Positions 36,663 to 45,859 of a stretch of DNA of 64,000 bases are shown one piece after another. The notes below the pieces were generated by a model. It did not search any database, had not been told where the DNA came from, and saw only the letters and a program-made list of their open reading frames with translations. Made by a program: the position numbers and the translations under genes. Source of the stretch: DASUAS01 sp963750045 (GTDB lineage: Bacteria > Actinomycetota > Acidimicrobiia > IMCC26256 > DASPTH01); NCBI GenBank assembly GCA_963750045.1, contig CAVVPD010000004.1, positions 496,001 through 560,000 on the forward strand. Reading direction: 5' to 3'. Each line of letters starts with the position of its first letter. The stretch's first letter is position 1.

Positions 36663-37904
36663 GTGGACAGAGTGGTGGGTGTCGTCCCTATGCTCTTCCC
36701 GGTGCGACGGGGCAGGGTGCGGACGGCGGTGGTCGCGATCACGCTCGCAGTGGGGTGCGCGGTGGGCGCCGGATGGTCCGGACCGGTGCCACGAGCCGGC
36801 GCCCAGGAGAGCCTGATCGACTCCGACCCCGCGGTGATCAAGGCCCGCGCAGACCTCGAGGCGGCGCAGGCCGCGGCGCACGAGGCCGCGGGGGAGCTGG
36901 AGTCCACCACCGAGCAGCGCGCCGCGGTCGAGGCCAAGATCGCCGAGGACCAGACCCGCATCGCCGAGCTGGACCGCCAGCGGGCCACCCTCGCGGCCAT
37001 CCGTGACACGCTGCTCGAGCACCTCCGCGACCGTGCGGTGGCGCTGTACCGGGCCGGGGGCGACGTCACCGGGGCCGCCGGCATCTTCTCGGGGAGCGCG
37101 CTCGAGGGCGCACGGCGCGAGCAGCTGGGAGACGCGGCGTCCAAGAGCGACCACGCGAGCGCCCGCAAGCTCGAGGACGCGCGCACGACGCTCGCGAGCA
37201 CCCAGGCCACGTTGCGCCGCGAACAGGACGACCTCGAGCAGCAGCAGTCCACGCTCGACGCGCTCGTCGGCCGGCTCCAGCAGCAGCAGGCCGCGGTCGA
37301 CCAGCGGGTCGCGGAGGCCGACGCCGCGCTCGAGCGGGCCCGGGCCATCGGCGCGCTGCACGCTGCCGGGGAACCGGTCATGGGCCCCGCGAGCCTCACC
37401 GCGGAGCAGCTGGTCGCCTGGTACGGCGCCCAGGGCTACCACCCCAGTCTGGACGTGAGCGTCCCCGAGCTGGCCCAGATCTTCCTCCAGGAGGGGGCCG
37501 ACGAGAACGTCCGGGGAGACGTCGCATTCGCGCAGGCCATCGTCGAGACGGGGGGCTTTGCTTCGGCGCCCGACCACAACTACTCGGGTCTCGGGTGGTG
37601 CGACGGGTGCGCCCGGGGCACGGTGTTCCCCACGCCCCGCGACGGCGTCCGCGCCCAGATCCAGCTCCTGGTCGACTACGCCGACGCGAGCTCGCGGTCG
37701 GCCGGCCTGCACCACCCGCCGTCGCCGTACTGGTGGAGCCCGGATCCGGCCACCGCGGCGCGGTACTTCGACAGCTACTTCGCCAAGGGTTGGGCACCCA
37801 CCTGGAGCGACATGGGCCATGGCAACTGGGCCACCGACCCGGCCTACTCCGGCAAGGTGATCTCGGTGTACCGATCGATGGTCGCCTTCGCGCAGGGTCG
37901 CTGA
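36663..37904 (+). CDS. secreted coiled-coil protein with glucosaminidase-like domain
   Basis: 413 residues from the GTG at 36663; an ATG at 36690 is also plausible. A signal peptide (AVVAITLAVGCAVGAGW) is followed by a long coiled coil (about 45-240), as in peptidoglycan-hydrolase activators and NlpC/P60 proteins. After a linker, the C-terminal half (about 250-410) has IFLQEGADENVRGDVAFAQA and IVETGGF..., the start of a mannosyl-glycoprotein endo-beta-N-acetylglucosaminidase domain, with Glu in AIVETGG as candidate acid. It probably acts on the cell wall. Confidence 0.82.
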   Translation: MDRVVGVVPMLFPVRRGRVRTAVVAITLAVGCAVGAGWSGPVPRAGAQESLIDSDPAVIKARADLEAAQAAAHEAAGELESTTEQRAAVEAKIAEDQTRIAELDRQRATLAAIRDTLLEHLRDRAVALYRAGGDVTGAAGIFSGSALEGARREQLGDAASKSDHASARKLEDARTTLASTQATLRREQDDLEQQQSTLDALVGRLQQQQAAVDQRVAEADAALERARAIGALHAAGEPVMGPASLTAEQLVAWYGAQGYHPSLDVSVPELAQIFLQEGADENVRGDVAFAQAIVETGGFASAPDHNYSGLGWCDGCARGTVFPTPRDGVRAQIQLLVDYADASSRSAGLHHPPSPYWWSPDPATAARYFDSYFAKGWAPTWSDMGHGNWATDPAYSGKVISVYRSMVAFAQGR

Positions 37905-37916
37905 CCCGCGTGCTCG

Positions 37917-39242
37917 TCAGTCGATCGGTTCCACGATGAGGTGGGCGGCGGTGTCGAGGTCGGCTCCGTGCATGTCGCCCTCGGCGACGGGCTCGATGGT
38001 GCGGTCGAACCCGAGGCGCGACTCGTCGAGCACCCGGAAGCCGCGGTAACGGAGCAACGCGAGGCCGACCGCCAAGGCGAGCAGCAGCGCCGAACCGACG
38101 ATGGTGGCGCGTAGCCCGATCACCTCGGCCACGATGCCGCCGATCAGCGCGCCCACCGGCGTGCCCGCGAAGAAGCACATCACGTAGATCGAGAGCACCC
38201 GCCCCCGGTAGTGCTCGTCCACGTTCACCTGCACCGCGGTCTGGCACGACACCATCGCGAGCACCTGGGCGAGGCCGATGCCGAACAGCCCGAGGAGCGC
38301 GAACGAGTAGACCGGCGCCAAGCCGAAGGCCACCTCACCGACGACGAAGATGGCGAAGCCGATGATGGTGAGGGTCGAGCGCCGGAAGGCGTCGCCGCGG
38401 GCCACGGTGATGATCGAGCCCACGATGGCCCCGGCGCCGTAGCCCGCGACCAGGAGTCCGTACTTCCCCGCGCCCTCGTGGAGCACCTGGCGGGTGAAGG
38501 GCTCGGCGAGCTGGATCATCGACACGCCGAGCAACGACGAGAGCAGCGCGCCGAGCACCGAGACCACCAGCACGTCGCGCTCGCGCACGTAGCGGATGCC
38601 CTCGCGGAAGTGGGCGAGGACGCTGCCGTGGCCGGCGCTGCGGGCCACGGGGCGCGCCGCGATGAGCAGCAGCGCGCCGATCACGAGAAGGAACGACAGC
38701 GCGTTCGCCATGAACGCGGTACCCGGCCCGAACTGCGCGAGCACCAGGCCGGCCAACGCGGGCCCGAAGGCGCGGGCGCCGGTGAACTGCATGCCGTTGA
38801 GGCGCACCGCGCTCACCATTGCCTCGGGTGGCACCAGTTGGGGTACGAACGCCTGCCAGGCGGCGATGGTGATGCCGGCGCCGATCGCCCCCACCACCAC
38901 GCAGGCCACGATGAGTGGTGGCGTGGCGATCCCGCTGACCCACACCCCCCACAGCGCGAGGGCGCTCAACATCATCACGACCTGGGAGCAGAGCAGCACC
39001 GTCCGCCGCGAGTATCGGTCGGCCAGCGATCCCGCGAGCGGGCCGACGACGGTCGAGGGGAAGAACGTGCAGAACGCTCCGATCCCGACCCACACGGTCG
39101 AGTGCGTGAGCTGGTCGAGCACGTAGGGCACGGTGATGGTCTGCATCCAGGTGCCGGTGTTCGAGAGCAGTGCCGCGGAGAAGAAGAGCGAGAAGTCGCG
39201 GTGGTGCATCGCCGCCAGCGCTCCCCCGCGTCGATCGCGCAC
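37917..39242 (-). CDS. MFS transporter (enterobactin exporter-like, MFS_3)
   Basis: 441 residues with about eleven or twelve membrane helices. The motif GSLADRYSRR between helices 2 and 3 is the MFS signature, and the overall sequence fits the PF05977 drug/siderophore exporter branch. I prefer the GTG start at 39242 because TAGATT (minus strand, 39249-39254) lies 6 nt upstream; the ATG at 39209 is the alternative. It diverges from the AlkB-like gene, with an SOS-type box between them. Confidence 0.85.
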   Translation of the reverse strand: MRDRRGGALAAMHHRDFSLFFSAALLSNTGTWMQTITVPYVLDQLTHSTVWVGIGAFCTFFPSTVVGPLAGSLADRYSRRTVLLCSQVVMMLSALALWGVWVSGIATPPLIVACVVVGAIGAGITIAAWQAFVPQLVPPEAMVSAVRLNGMQFTGARAFGPALAGLVLAQFGPGTAFMANALSFLLVIGALLLIAARPVARSAGHGSVLAHFREGIRYVRERDVLVVSVLGALLSSLLGVSMIQLAEPFTRQVLHEGAGKYGLLVAGYGAGAIVGSIITVARGDAFRRSTLTIIGFAIFVVGEVAFGLAPVYSFALLGLFGIGLAQVLAMVSCQTAVQVNVDEHYRGRVLSIYVMCFFAGTPVGALIGGIVAEVIGLRATIVGSALLLALAVGLALLRYRGFRVLDESRLGFDRTIEPVAEGDMHGADLDTAAHLIVEPID

Positions 39243-39266
39243 CGCCCGAATCTACCGGCGGGCAGA

Positions 39267-39282
39267 ACGAACAGGTGTTCGT
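39267..39282. promoter_or_regulatory. LexA (SOS) box candidate
   Basis: CGAACAGGTGTTCG at 39268-39281 matches the Gram-positive/actinobacterial LexA consensus CGAACNNNNGTTCG exactly, and the outer bases extend the symmetry to 16 bp. It overlaps the -10 box TATACT (39282-39287) of the AlkB-like gene and lies 13 nt from the -10 box of the divergent MFS gene. Confidence 0.75.
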
Positions 39283-39295
39283 ATACTCTTGCACC

Positions 39296-39910
39296 ATGGT
39301 GCCGTTGCAGCGGTCGCTCCTCACGGCCGGCGAGCCCGCGCCCGACCCCGGGGTCACCTGGACGCGCCACGAGCTCGACGCCCGCAGCTGGGTCGACGTG
39401 GCCCGCGGGTTCCTGCGGGGAGCCGACGACGTCCTCGACCACGTGGTCCCGCGGGTGCCGTGGTCGTGCGGCCGGCGACGCATGTACGACCGTGTGGTCG
39501 ACGACCCGCGCCTCTCCTACCGGTGTCCCGATCGCGACACCGTGCCCCACCCCGTGCTCGCGGAGGTGCGCGCCGCGTCACACGCGCGCTACGGCGTGGA
39601 GCTGGGCCCACTCGCGCTCAACTACTACCGCGACGGCCGCGACAGCGTCGCGTTCCACCGGGACCGCGAGCTGCGCGAGCTCGACGACGCGCTCATCGCC
39701 ATCGTGACCCTCGGGGCGCGCCGCCCCTTCCTCCTGCGCCGGCTCGGGCGGCGCGGCGTCCGCTCGCTCGATCTCGCACCCGGCACCGGCGACGTGCTGG
39801 TGATGGGCGGTGCGTGCCAGCGCGCCTGGGAGCACGGGATCCCGAAGGTGGTGCGCGCGGGCCCCCGGGTGTCGGCGACGTGGCGCTGGGCCGCCGCCCG
39901 GTCAGGAGCT
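39296..39910 (+). CDS. AlkB-like 2OG-Fe(II) dioxygenase, DNA/RNA alkylation repair
   Basis: About 200 residues. ALNYYRDGRDSVAFHRDREL contains the iron-binding HxD, and ACQRAWEHGIPKV the distal His. LGARRPFLLRR and the C-terminal RVSATWRW complete the AlkB signature. It would oxidatively remove methyl groups from nucleic acids. The start ATG at 39296 has TATACT 8 nt upstream (leaderless), overlapped by a LexA-type box. No stop is seen near the expected end; the frame runs on antisense into the Mca gene, so a frameshift or lost stop near 39900 is likely and the end given is approximate. Confidence 0.82.
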
Positions 39911-40832
39911 CGCGGCCACCCGGATGCCCGCGAACAGGTCGGTCTCGTACTCCCCGTCGACCACGCCGGTGTCGACGAGTCGAGCGCGCCAGGACGTACT
40001 CCTCCCAGGGATGGCGCTCTCGCGCCACCTCGAGGGGCACGCGGAAGAAGAAGCTGTCGGGCGCGACCTGGGTGCGGTGCGCGAGCAGGGCCGCGCGCCC
40101 GACCTGGAGGTGGTCACGGACGTCGACGCGGGTCGTGGTCACGCTGCCCGCGTCGGCATCGGGGTCGGCGGCCGTGTCCTCGCGTGCCTCGGCCTCGATC
40201 CGCTCCATCCACTTCGTGAACGGGCTCTCCTCGCCCTGCTCCACGAACCAGTCGTGCATCGACTGGATGCGCTCCTTGGTGAACCCGCTCGTGTAGTAGA
40301 GCTTCAGCGGCTGCCACGGCGGGCCGGCCTCGGGGTACCAGTCCGGATCGCCGGCGCGGTCGAACGCGAGCACGGTGATCTCGTGCACCCGGATGTGGTC
40401 GGGGTGCGCGTAGACGCGGTCGCGCGCGTAGCCCACGAGCACCTGGGGCCGCTCGGCGCGGACGATCTCCACGAGGCGCCCGACCGCCTCGTCGAGGTCG
40501 GCGTTGGCGAAGTTGTCGGGGTGGGCGTTGGGCTCGGTGTCGGCCATGCCCGAGTCGCGGTACCCGAGCAGGTACAGCGCGTCGTACCCGATGACGCGCA
40601 CGGCCTCGTCGAGCTCCCGACGGCGGACCGCCGTGAGGTCGGCGCGCACGTCCGGGGTGTCGGCCGCGGGGTTGAGGATGTCGCCGGCCTCGCCGCCGGT
40701 GCACGTGACGAGGATGGTGCGGACGCCTTCGGCGCCGTAGCGGGCCATGGTGGCGGCGCCCTTCGAGGCCTCGTCGTCGGGGTGGGCATGGACCGAGAGC
40801 ACCCGGAGATCGGCCTGCGGCAAGGGGGTCAC
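39902..40832 (-). CDS. mca: mycothiol S-conjugate amidase Mca (one frameshift)
   Basis: About 310 residues of the LmbE superfamily with the Mca pattern: HAHPDDEASKGAATMARY, TCTGGEAGDILNP, ELDEAVRVIGYDALYLLGYRDSG (parts), and ARDRVYAHPDHIRVHE. Mca cleaves mycothiol-toxin conjugates. A frame change near 39990 joins LAR to VDTGVVDGEYETDLFAG, ending at 39902. I chose the GTG at 40832 because TAGCCT (minus strand, 40840-40845) lies 7 nt upstream; the ATG at 40838 would leave 1 nt. It implies a mycothiol-producing actinobacterium. Confidence 0.88.
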
Positions 40833-40871
40833 CTGCATCAGGCTATCGCCGGGCCGGGCTTCCCCGAGGTG

Positions 40872-40902
40872 CTTGACAGATCAAGCATCCGCTGTCTATA
40901 CT
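40872..40902 (+). promoter_or_regulatory. sigma-70-type promoter of the phasin gene with overlapping CTTG-N6-CAAG palindrome
   Basis: TTGACA (40873-40878), an 18-nt spacer and TATACT (40897-40902) form a near-consensus promoter, the best in the window. CTTG at 40872-40875 and CAAG at 40882-40885 make a palindrome covering the -35 box, a natural repressor site. The same CTTG-N6-CAAG pattern recurs in the MarR/YceI intergenic region (52452-52465). Confidence 0.7.
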
Positions 40903-40941
40903 CGCGGCACGACATCCCGCCCCCGCACCAGGAGTACCCCC

Positions 40942-41226
40942 ATGCCGACCAAGACCGCCGACCCGTCCACCGTGTTCACCGACGCCGTCATCGCCGGTGT
41001 GAAGCAGGGCCAGGAGCTCGCCTTCACCGGCATCACCACCTGGATCGACTTCGCCGGCAAGGCGTTCACCATGCCGGAGCTCGACTCGATGCCCTTCGTC
41101 GAGTCGCTCCCCACACCGAAGGCCGTGGTCGAGTCCAGCTTCGGGTTCGCCGAGGAGCTGCTCAGCACCCAGAAGGACTTCGCCATGAAGGTCGTCGAGG
41201 CGATGACCCCCAAGAAGACCGCCTGA
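40942..41226 (+). CDS. phasin-like protein
   Basis: 94 residues, amphipathic and mainly helical: FTDAVIAGVKQGQELAFTGI, the middle MPELDSMPFVESLPTPKAVV, and EELLSTQKDFAMKVVEAMTP with a Lys-rich end. This layout is that of small actinobacterial phasin-like PHA-granule proteins. Its strong promoter and 39-nt leader with an AGGAG ribosome-binding site fit a highly expressed structural protein. PHA synthase is 0.5 kb away. Confidence 0.7.
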   Translation: MPTKTADPSTVFTDAVIAGVKQGQELAFTGITTWIDFAGKAFTMPELDSMPFVESLPTPKAVVESSFGFAEELLSTQKDFAMKVVEAMTPKKTA

Positions 41227-41243
41227 CGGCGACCCTTCGCTGC

Positions 41244-41279
41244 CGTTCCGGTCCGGTGTCCCCCCGCCGGACCGGAACG
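41244..41279. terminator. 13-bp perfect stem-loop terminator of the phasin gene
   Basis: CGTTCCGGTCCGG (41244-41256) pairs perfectly with CCGGACCGGAACG (41267-41279) around a 10-nt loop, starting 17 nt after the stop. There is no T-run. Confidence 0.75.
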
Positions 41280-41308
41280 CGGTAGCCCCGCAGTCCCCTT
41301 CGCCCCGC

Positions 41309-41740
41309 ATGCCCGACGCCTCCGCCGATCCTCGCGACCCGAGCTCTGCCGGCGCGAGCGCGCCCGGCGACGAGCGTGCCGGGCGCGACCACCAGCTCCA
41401 CGACCTCGGCGCCTTCATCCGTGCCCAACGCCAGCTCGCCAACCTCTCGCTGCGCCAGATGGCGGACCTGGCCCACGTGTCGAACCCGTACCTGAGTCAG
41501 CTCGAACGGGGCCTCCACGAGCCGTCGGTCCGGGTCCTGCAGTCCATCGGCCGCGCGCTCAACCTCTCGGCGGAGACCCTCCTGGCGCACGCCGGCATCG
41601 TCGACGACCCCGCCGACCCGGCCACGCAGGGGACCGAAGCCGCCATCCGACGCGATTCGGCGCTCAGCGACGACCAGAAGCAGGCGCTCCTCTCGGTGTA
41701 CCGGAGCTACGTGCACGGCAACGCCGCGTCCGGCGCCTGA
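41309..41740 (+). CDS. XRE-family transcriptional regulator
   Basis: 143 residues. After a disordered Ala/Asp-rich start, residues 30-90 form a Cro/C1 helix-turn-helix: LGAFIRAQRQLANLSLRQMA then HVSNPYLSQLERG and PSVRVLQSIGRALNLS. The C-terminal helices may mediate dimerisation. It lies between the phasin-like and PHA synthase genes, so regulation of the PHA genes is a natural guess, not shown. Confidence 0.85.
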   Translation: MPDASADPRDPSSAGASAPGDERAGRDHQLHDLGAFIRAQRQLANLSLRQMADLAHVSNPYLSQLERGLHEPSVRVLQSIGRALNLSAETLLAHAGIVDDPADPATQGTEAAIRRDSALSDDQKQALLSVYRSYVHGNAASGA

Positions 41741-41747
41741 GCCGGGC

Positions 41748-43514
41748 TCAGCTGACCACGTACTCGCCGGGCGCGTCGCCGAGCACCGGGTGGGTGGCGT
41801 CGCCCATGGTCGGCGGCGGGCGCAACCCACCCGCCCGCTCGGCCAGCCAGGCCGACCAGTCGTTCCACCAGGTGTCATGGTGCTCGGTGGCCCCGGCCCG
41901 CCACTCCTCGGGGTCGCGCGGCAGTCGATCGTTGGTCCACAGCCGCATCTTGGGGTGGGGCGGGCTCACGATGCCGGCGATGTGCCCGCCGGAGGTCATC
42001 ACGAAACGGACCGCGCCCTTGAACAGCAGCGCGGTCCGGTAGGAGACCTGCCAGGGGACGATGTGGTCCTCGATGCCCGCGACGACGTAGGAGTCGGTGC
42101 GGATCTCGGAGATCATGAGCCGCTCCCCCATCGCCACGTACTCGTCGCGCGCCAGCGCGTTGTCCAGATAGGCGAGACGGATGTACTCGGCGTGCGCGCG
42201 CCCGGGCATGTTGGTGCTGTCGGCATTCCACGCGAGGAGGTCGAAGGCGGGCGGCGGCTGGCCCATGAGCCACCCGTCGACCACGTAGCGGAACACGAGG
42301 TCGTTGGCGCGGAGCAGATCGAAGGTCCGGGCGATGTCCTTGCCCGGCAGGAACCCCTGCTTCTCCATGCGCCGAACCAGGCCCTCGAGCGTGGCCGGGT
42401 CGGCGAACACCGACGACAGCGCGCCCGCGTCGGAGTAGTCGATGGCCGAGTTCAGGTAGGTGGCCGAATGGACGAGGTCGTCTCCGCACGCGTCGAGGTA
42501 GGCGAGCGCCATCGCGGTCATCGTGCCGCCGAGGCAGATCGACAACGTGTTGACCGTCTCGCTCCCGGCGATGTCACGCGCCACGTCGATCGCCGCGAGC
42601 GGGCCGAGGCGGAGGTAGTCGTCGAACGACAGCTCGCGCATCGAACGGTCGGGATTGCGGAAGCTCACCGCGAACGTGGTGTGACCGTGGCCGACGGCCC
42701 ACTCGACCAGGCTCTTGCCCGGTGCCAGGTCGGCGATGTAGTAGCGGTTGATCCACGGCGGGATCACGACCAGTGGACGCTCGAACACCTCGTCGGTGGT
42801 CGGCGCGTACTGCAGCACCTCGATGAGCTCGTTGCGGAAAACGACCGTTCCGGGCGTGGCTGCGGTGTTGCGGCCGAGGACGAACGGCTCGCGGTCGACC
42901 TGCCGGGGCCAGCCGTCGTTGTGCACGACGTCGTGCAGGTAGTTGCGCGCACCCCGCACGACGCTGGTGCCGCCGGTTTCGAACGCGCGCTTCAACGCCC
43001 GCGGGTTGGTGAGGAGGAAGTTGGTGGGCGCGAGCACGTCGACGAGGATCGACGCGGCGAACTCCGCCTTGGGGCCTTCGGGGGCCGGCTGCGCGACGGC
43101 CTCCACGAGCTCCTGCACCAGGCGGGCGGTGAGCAGGTACACCTGCAGGACGCCGGAGAAGACGATGTTGTCGGACCAGGTCGGGTCCAGGAACCGGGCG
43201 TCCTTCGGGTCGGGTTCGGCGACACCGGGGAGGTGGATCCCCACCACCCGGGCGGCCAGGTTGGTGCCGGCCATGCCGAGGCCGGCGCCGTAGCGGAGCC
43301 AGGCGGGCACCGAGTGGAGCGGGCGCCGCGCGCCCCGACGCAGCGCACCGAGGAAGCTGCGCCCGAGCGACACCGGGTCGGCGGTGTCGATGGCGGCTTC
43401 GGTGGCACCGAGGAGCGGCAGGGTCGAGGAGTCGGGCAGCCTGGACTCGGACCGATCCGCCACGCGCTCCACCTCCTCCGTTCGCTCCGCTGCTCGTGTC
43501 GACGACGGCCCCAT
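41748..43514 (-). CDS. phaC: polyhydroxyalkanoate synthase (class I-like PhaC)
   Basis: 588 residues. The N-terminal domain ends near 230, then the alpha/beta-hydrolase core carries VIPPWINRYYIADLAPGKSL, the lipase-like box SICLGGT with catalytic Cys, the Asp in GIEDHIVPW and the His in SGGHIAGIVSPPH. It polymerises 3-hydroxyacyl-CoA on granules. The first Gly of the usual G-x-C-x-G-G box is Ser here. The start could be slightly downstream. A convergent XRE gene and the phasin-like gene form the local PHA group. Confidence 0.9.
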   Translation of the reverse strand: MGPSSTRAAERTEEVERVADRSESRLPDSSTLPLLGATEAAIDTADPVSLGRSFLGALRRGARRPLHSVPAWLRYGAGLGMAGTNLAARVVGIHLPGVAEPDPKDARFLDPTWSDNIVFSGVLQVYLLTARLVQELVEAVAQPAPEGPKAEFAASILVDVLAPTNFLLTNPRALKRAFETGGTSVVRGARNYLHDVVHNDGWPRQVDREPFVLGRNTAATPGTVVFRNELIEVLQYAPTTDEVFERPLVVIPPWINRYYIADLAPGKSLVEWAVGHGHTTFAVSFRNPDRSMRELSFDDYLRLGPLAAIDVARDIAGSETVNTLSICLGGTMTAMALAYLDACGDDLVHSATYLNSAIDYSDAGALSSVFADPATLEGLVRRMEKQGFLPGKDIARTFDLLRANDLVFRYVVDGWLMGQPPPAFDLLAWNADSTNMPGRAHAEYIRLAYLDNALARDEYVAMGERLMISEIRTDSYVVAGIEDHIVPWQVSYRTALLFKGAVRFVMTSGGHIAGIVSPPHPKMRLWTNDRLPRDPEEWRAGATEHHDTWWNDWSAWLAERAGGLRPPPTMGDATHPVLGDAPGEYVVS

Positions 43515-43550
43515 ACTCGCGCCGGTCGGTCGCCGCGTGCGACGGGTCGG

Positions 43551-44018
43551 TTACGTCCCGATCACATTCGGGCGGGGCAGGCCCTGGCTCTCGCAGAGCG
43601 CGTAGTAGGCGGCGAGGGAACCGGCGCCGTCGGTGACCGACTCGACGCTCCCGTCGGGGCCCAGATTGAGGTTCACGCCGTACATGTGGAACCAGACCCG
43701 GGTGTCCGCCTCGATGCACGTCAGCGTGTGCACCGAGCCTGCCGGCTCGAACAGGAACGATCCCGCCCGGTTCACGTAGTCGTACTCCTTGTACTTCCAC
43801 GCCCCCGAGCTGGTGTAGCCCCACACCGGCCCGGTGTGGCGGTGGGTCTGCACCTCGAAGCCGGTCTGGAAGACGTTCTCGACGATCCAGAGCCCTTCCT
43901 TCGGGTGGACCTGGAGCACCTTGAGCTTGTTCCCGCCCCCGATGTCGACGAAGGGGAGGTCGTCGGCGCCGACGTGCTGCGCTTCCGGTGCGGTGTCGGT
44001 CGTTGCTATGGGCGCCAT
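43551..44018 (-). CDS. cupin, 2,4'-dihydroxyacetophenone dioxygenase family
   Basis: 155 residues of a single cupin. Metal motif 1 is THRHTGPVWGYTSSG (His, His) with Glu and His further on; motif 2 is PAGSVHTLTCIE. The KYKEYDYVNRAGSFLFEP core matches dioxygenases cleaving acetophenone side chains. An AGGAG ribosome-binding site precedes the ATG. It overlaps the NTF2-like gene upstream by 13 nt, so it belongs to the Rieske operon. Confidence 0.8.
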   Translation of the reverse strand: MAPIATTDTAPEAQHVGADDLPFVDIGGGNKLKVLQVHPKEGLWIVENVFQTGFEVQTHRHTGPVWGYTSSGAWKYKEYDYVNRAGSFLFEPAGSVHTLTCIEADTRVWFHMYGVNLNLGPDGSVESVTDGAGSLAAYYALCESQGLPRPNVIGT

Positions 44019-44536
44019 GGCAGTTCCTCCAGTTGGTACGTGATGTCACCGCGGTCGCGCGTGCCGAGCGTCCATCCCGGCTCGAACCCGAATCCTCGCG
44101 CGGAATCGAACCCGACCGTGACGGTCCAGTCGAACGCACAGACCCGGGTCGCGATCTTCCACTCCCCCGCCCGTCGCTCGAAGCGGTCGACGTAACGGAG
44201 CCCGAGAATCATGTCGGTCTGCGTGCCGTCGTCGGCGGGGCGGCTGATGTGGTGGGCCACGCAGTACGTGTCGCCCCCGGCGCGATCGCCGACCCGCCGG
44301 ACGCGGGGCGACCCGACGAAGTGCATGGTCGCGGCGAAGTGCGGGAGGGTGTCCACGACCCACTCCGCGAACTCGGTGCCGGTGCCGCGGAACACGTTGT
44401 GGTCGTCGGTGCCGTCGGGGTGGTAGCAGGATGCGATCAACTCGGCGTCGAGGCGATCGGTGCCGCGGGCAAGATCCTTGACGACGTCGCCGATCTCCTC
44501 GCGGACCAACAGGTCGTCGACGGTGACCCCGCTCAT
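44006..44536 (-). CDS. SnoaL/NTF2-like protein, possible small oxygenase subunit
   Basis: 176 residues of the cone-shaped NTF2 fold: LLVREEIGDVVKDLARGTDR and ELIASCYHPDGTDDHN at the start, then ADDGTQTDMILGLRYVDRFE and WKIATRVCAFDW. These SnoaL_4-type proteins include beta subunits of ring-hydroxylating oxygenases and ketosteroid isomerase-like enzymes. It is 6 nt downstream of the Rieske alpha-subunit gene, so a beta-subunit role is plausible. Confidence 0.8.
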   Translation of the reverse strand: MSGVTVDDLLVREEIGDVVKDLARGTDRLDAELIASCYHPDGTDDHNVFRGTGTEFAEWVVDTLPHFAATMHFVGSPRVRRVGDRAGGDTYCVAHHISRPADDGTQTDMILGLRYVDRFERRAGEWKIATRVCAFDWTVTVGFDSARGFGFEPGWTLGTRDRGDITYQLEELPWRP

Positions 44537-44542
44537 CGCAGC

Positions 44543-45859
44543 TCAGCCATCCTCGGGACCGATTCCCAGGTACTCCTCGAGCGTGCGGTGCAGGTTGACG
44601 ACGCGGCATTCCTCCGTCGGCGATACGGTCAGGTGGGTGAACCCCGGCTGGTGCAGGCCCCGCTGGGTCCACGCGAAGTTGCCGACGTCCTGGTTGAGCA
44701 CGAGCCCGAACGGCGGTTCCGCGTCGGGCGGGAGCAACGCGTCGAACGGCTTGGCGCGTGGCGACGTGTCGGTCGCGGGTACGCGCTCGAACGCGAACAC
44801 GTCCATGAACGCCTCCTCGACGTGGGTCCCGGGACGGGCGCGCACGACCGAGAGCATGTCGGCGAAGACGAGCACAGTGATGTTCGGGAACAGGTTGTAC
44901 TGCTCCATGTCGAGCACGTGATGATCGCTGTAGGAGGAGAGGTCGACGCCCTTCGCCCGGTTCACGTCGCGCACCATCTCGGCGAGCATCCCGCGCAGCG
45001 TGCCCCCTTCGGGGATCGCCGGCATGGGCGCGGTGTGGTCCTCGACGCCGATGCGCCCACCCATCACCTCGACGAACGACGCGAACACGTCTTCGTCGCC
45101 GCCGGGACGTCCCTGGCGCGGCGACGCCAGGCCGTAGGACTGCACCAGCCGACCGTGACGCGGCCAGATCACCTGAGGACCGTTGACGTCGTCGGCCATG
45201 CCGAGCATCTCACGGTGGATCCCCTGCACGTGGTAAGTCTCGCTGAAGCCTTCGATGAGCGTCTTCCAGTTGCAGTCGGCGCGCACGGAGATCAGCGCCT
45301 GGCCGCGGAACTCGTCGAGGTTCGCCCACGCGGTCTCGGCGGGGACCGGCGCGAGGAAGTCGGCCAGCGGCTCCGCGTCCCGATCCAGGTTGACGAAGAC
45401 CATCGGTCCCCAGGTGTCGACCCGGACGTCGATGAGCGGGTAGTCGTCGTTGAGGACGCCGAACTCCCGGCGCGACGGCACCTCCCGGAGCCGGCCGTCG
45501 AGGCCCCACGTCCAACGGTGGAACGGGCAGCGGATCTCCGCCAGGTCGGTACCCGACCCGCTGCACAGCTCGCTCCCGCGGTGGAGGCACACGTTCTGGA
45601 AGGCGCGCAGGACGCCGTCGTCGCCGTGCACGATCAGGACGGAGATCGCGCCGACCCGGTACTCGAACCAGTCCCCGGGATCGGCCACGTGGTCGACCGT
45701 GCACGCCAGCTGCCACGCGCGCGGCCACACCTCGGTCATCTCGCGCGCGAAGAACGCGGGCGACGTGTAGCGCGAGACCGGGATCTTCACCGGCGTCGCG
45801 CGCGTCGGGCCGACCGGCGTCTCGAGCAGGACGTCGCCGCCGGGCCGGTCTGCGCTCAC
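44543..45859 (-). CDS. Rieske non-heme iron oxygenase, alpha subunit
   Basis: 438 residues. The Rieske 2Fe-2S motif is CLHRGSELC...CPFHRWTWG (Cys-x-His and Cys-xx-His near residues 90-115). The mononuclear iron site follows NWKTLIEGFSETYHVQGIH with two His; the carboxylate ligand lies in the C-terminal domain. It hydroxylates or demethylates an unknown substrate with electrons from a reductase not encoded here. Its start overlaps the amidohydrolase stop (ATGA). Confidence 0.9.
   Translation of the reverse strand: MSADRPGGDVLLETPVGPTRATPVKIPVSRYTSPAFFAREMTEVWPRAWQLACTVDHVADPGDWFEYRVGAISVLIVHGDDGVLRAFQNVCLHRGSELCSGSGTDLAEIRCPFHRWTWGLDGRLREVPSRREFGVLNDDYPLIDVRVDTWGPMVFVNLDRDAEPLADFLAPVPAETAWANLDEFRGQALISVRADCNWKTLIEGFSETYHVQGIHREMLGMADDVNGPQVIWPRHGRLVQSYGLASPRQGRPGGDEDVFASFVEVMGGRIGVEDHTAPMPAIPEGGTLRGMLAEMVRDVNRAKGVDLSSYSDHHVLDMEQYNLFPNITVLVFADMLSVVRARPGTHVEEAFMDVFAFERVPATDTSPRAKPFDALLPPDAEPPFGLVLNQDVGNFAWTQRGLHQPGFTHLTVSPTEECRVVNLHRTLEEYLGIGPEDG

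Noticed and set aside
38211..39707. 498-codon ORF on the + strand over the MFS gene
   Set aside because: It is the antisense shadow of the MFS transporter, rich in Glu/His/Arg, without ribosome-binding site or family resemblance.
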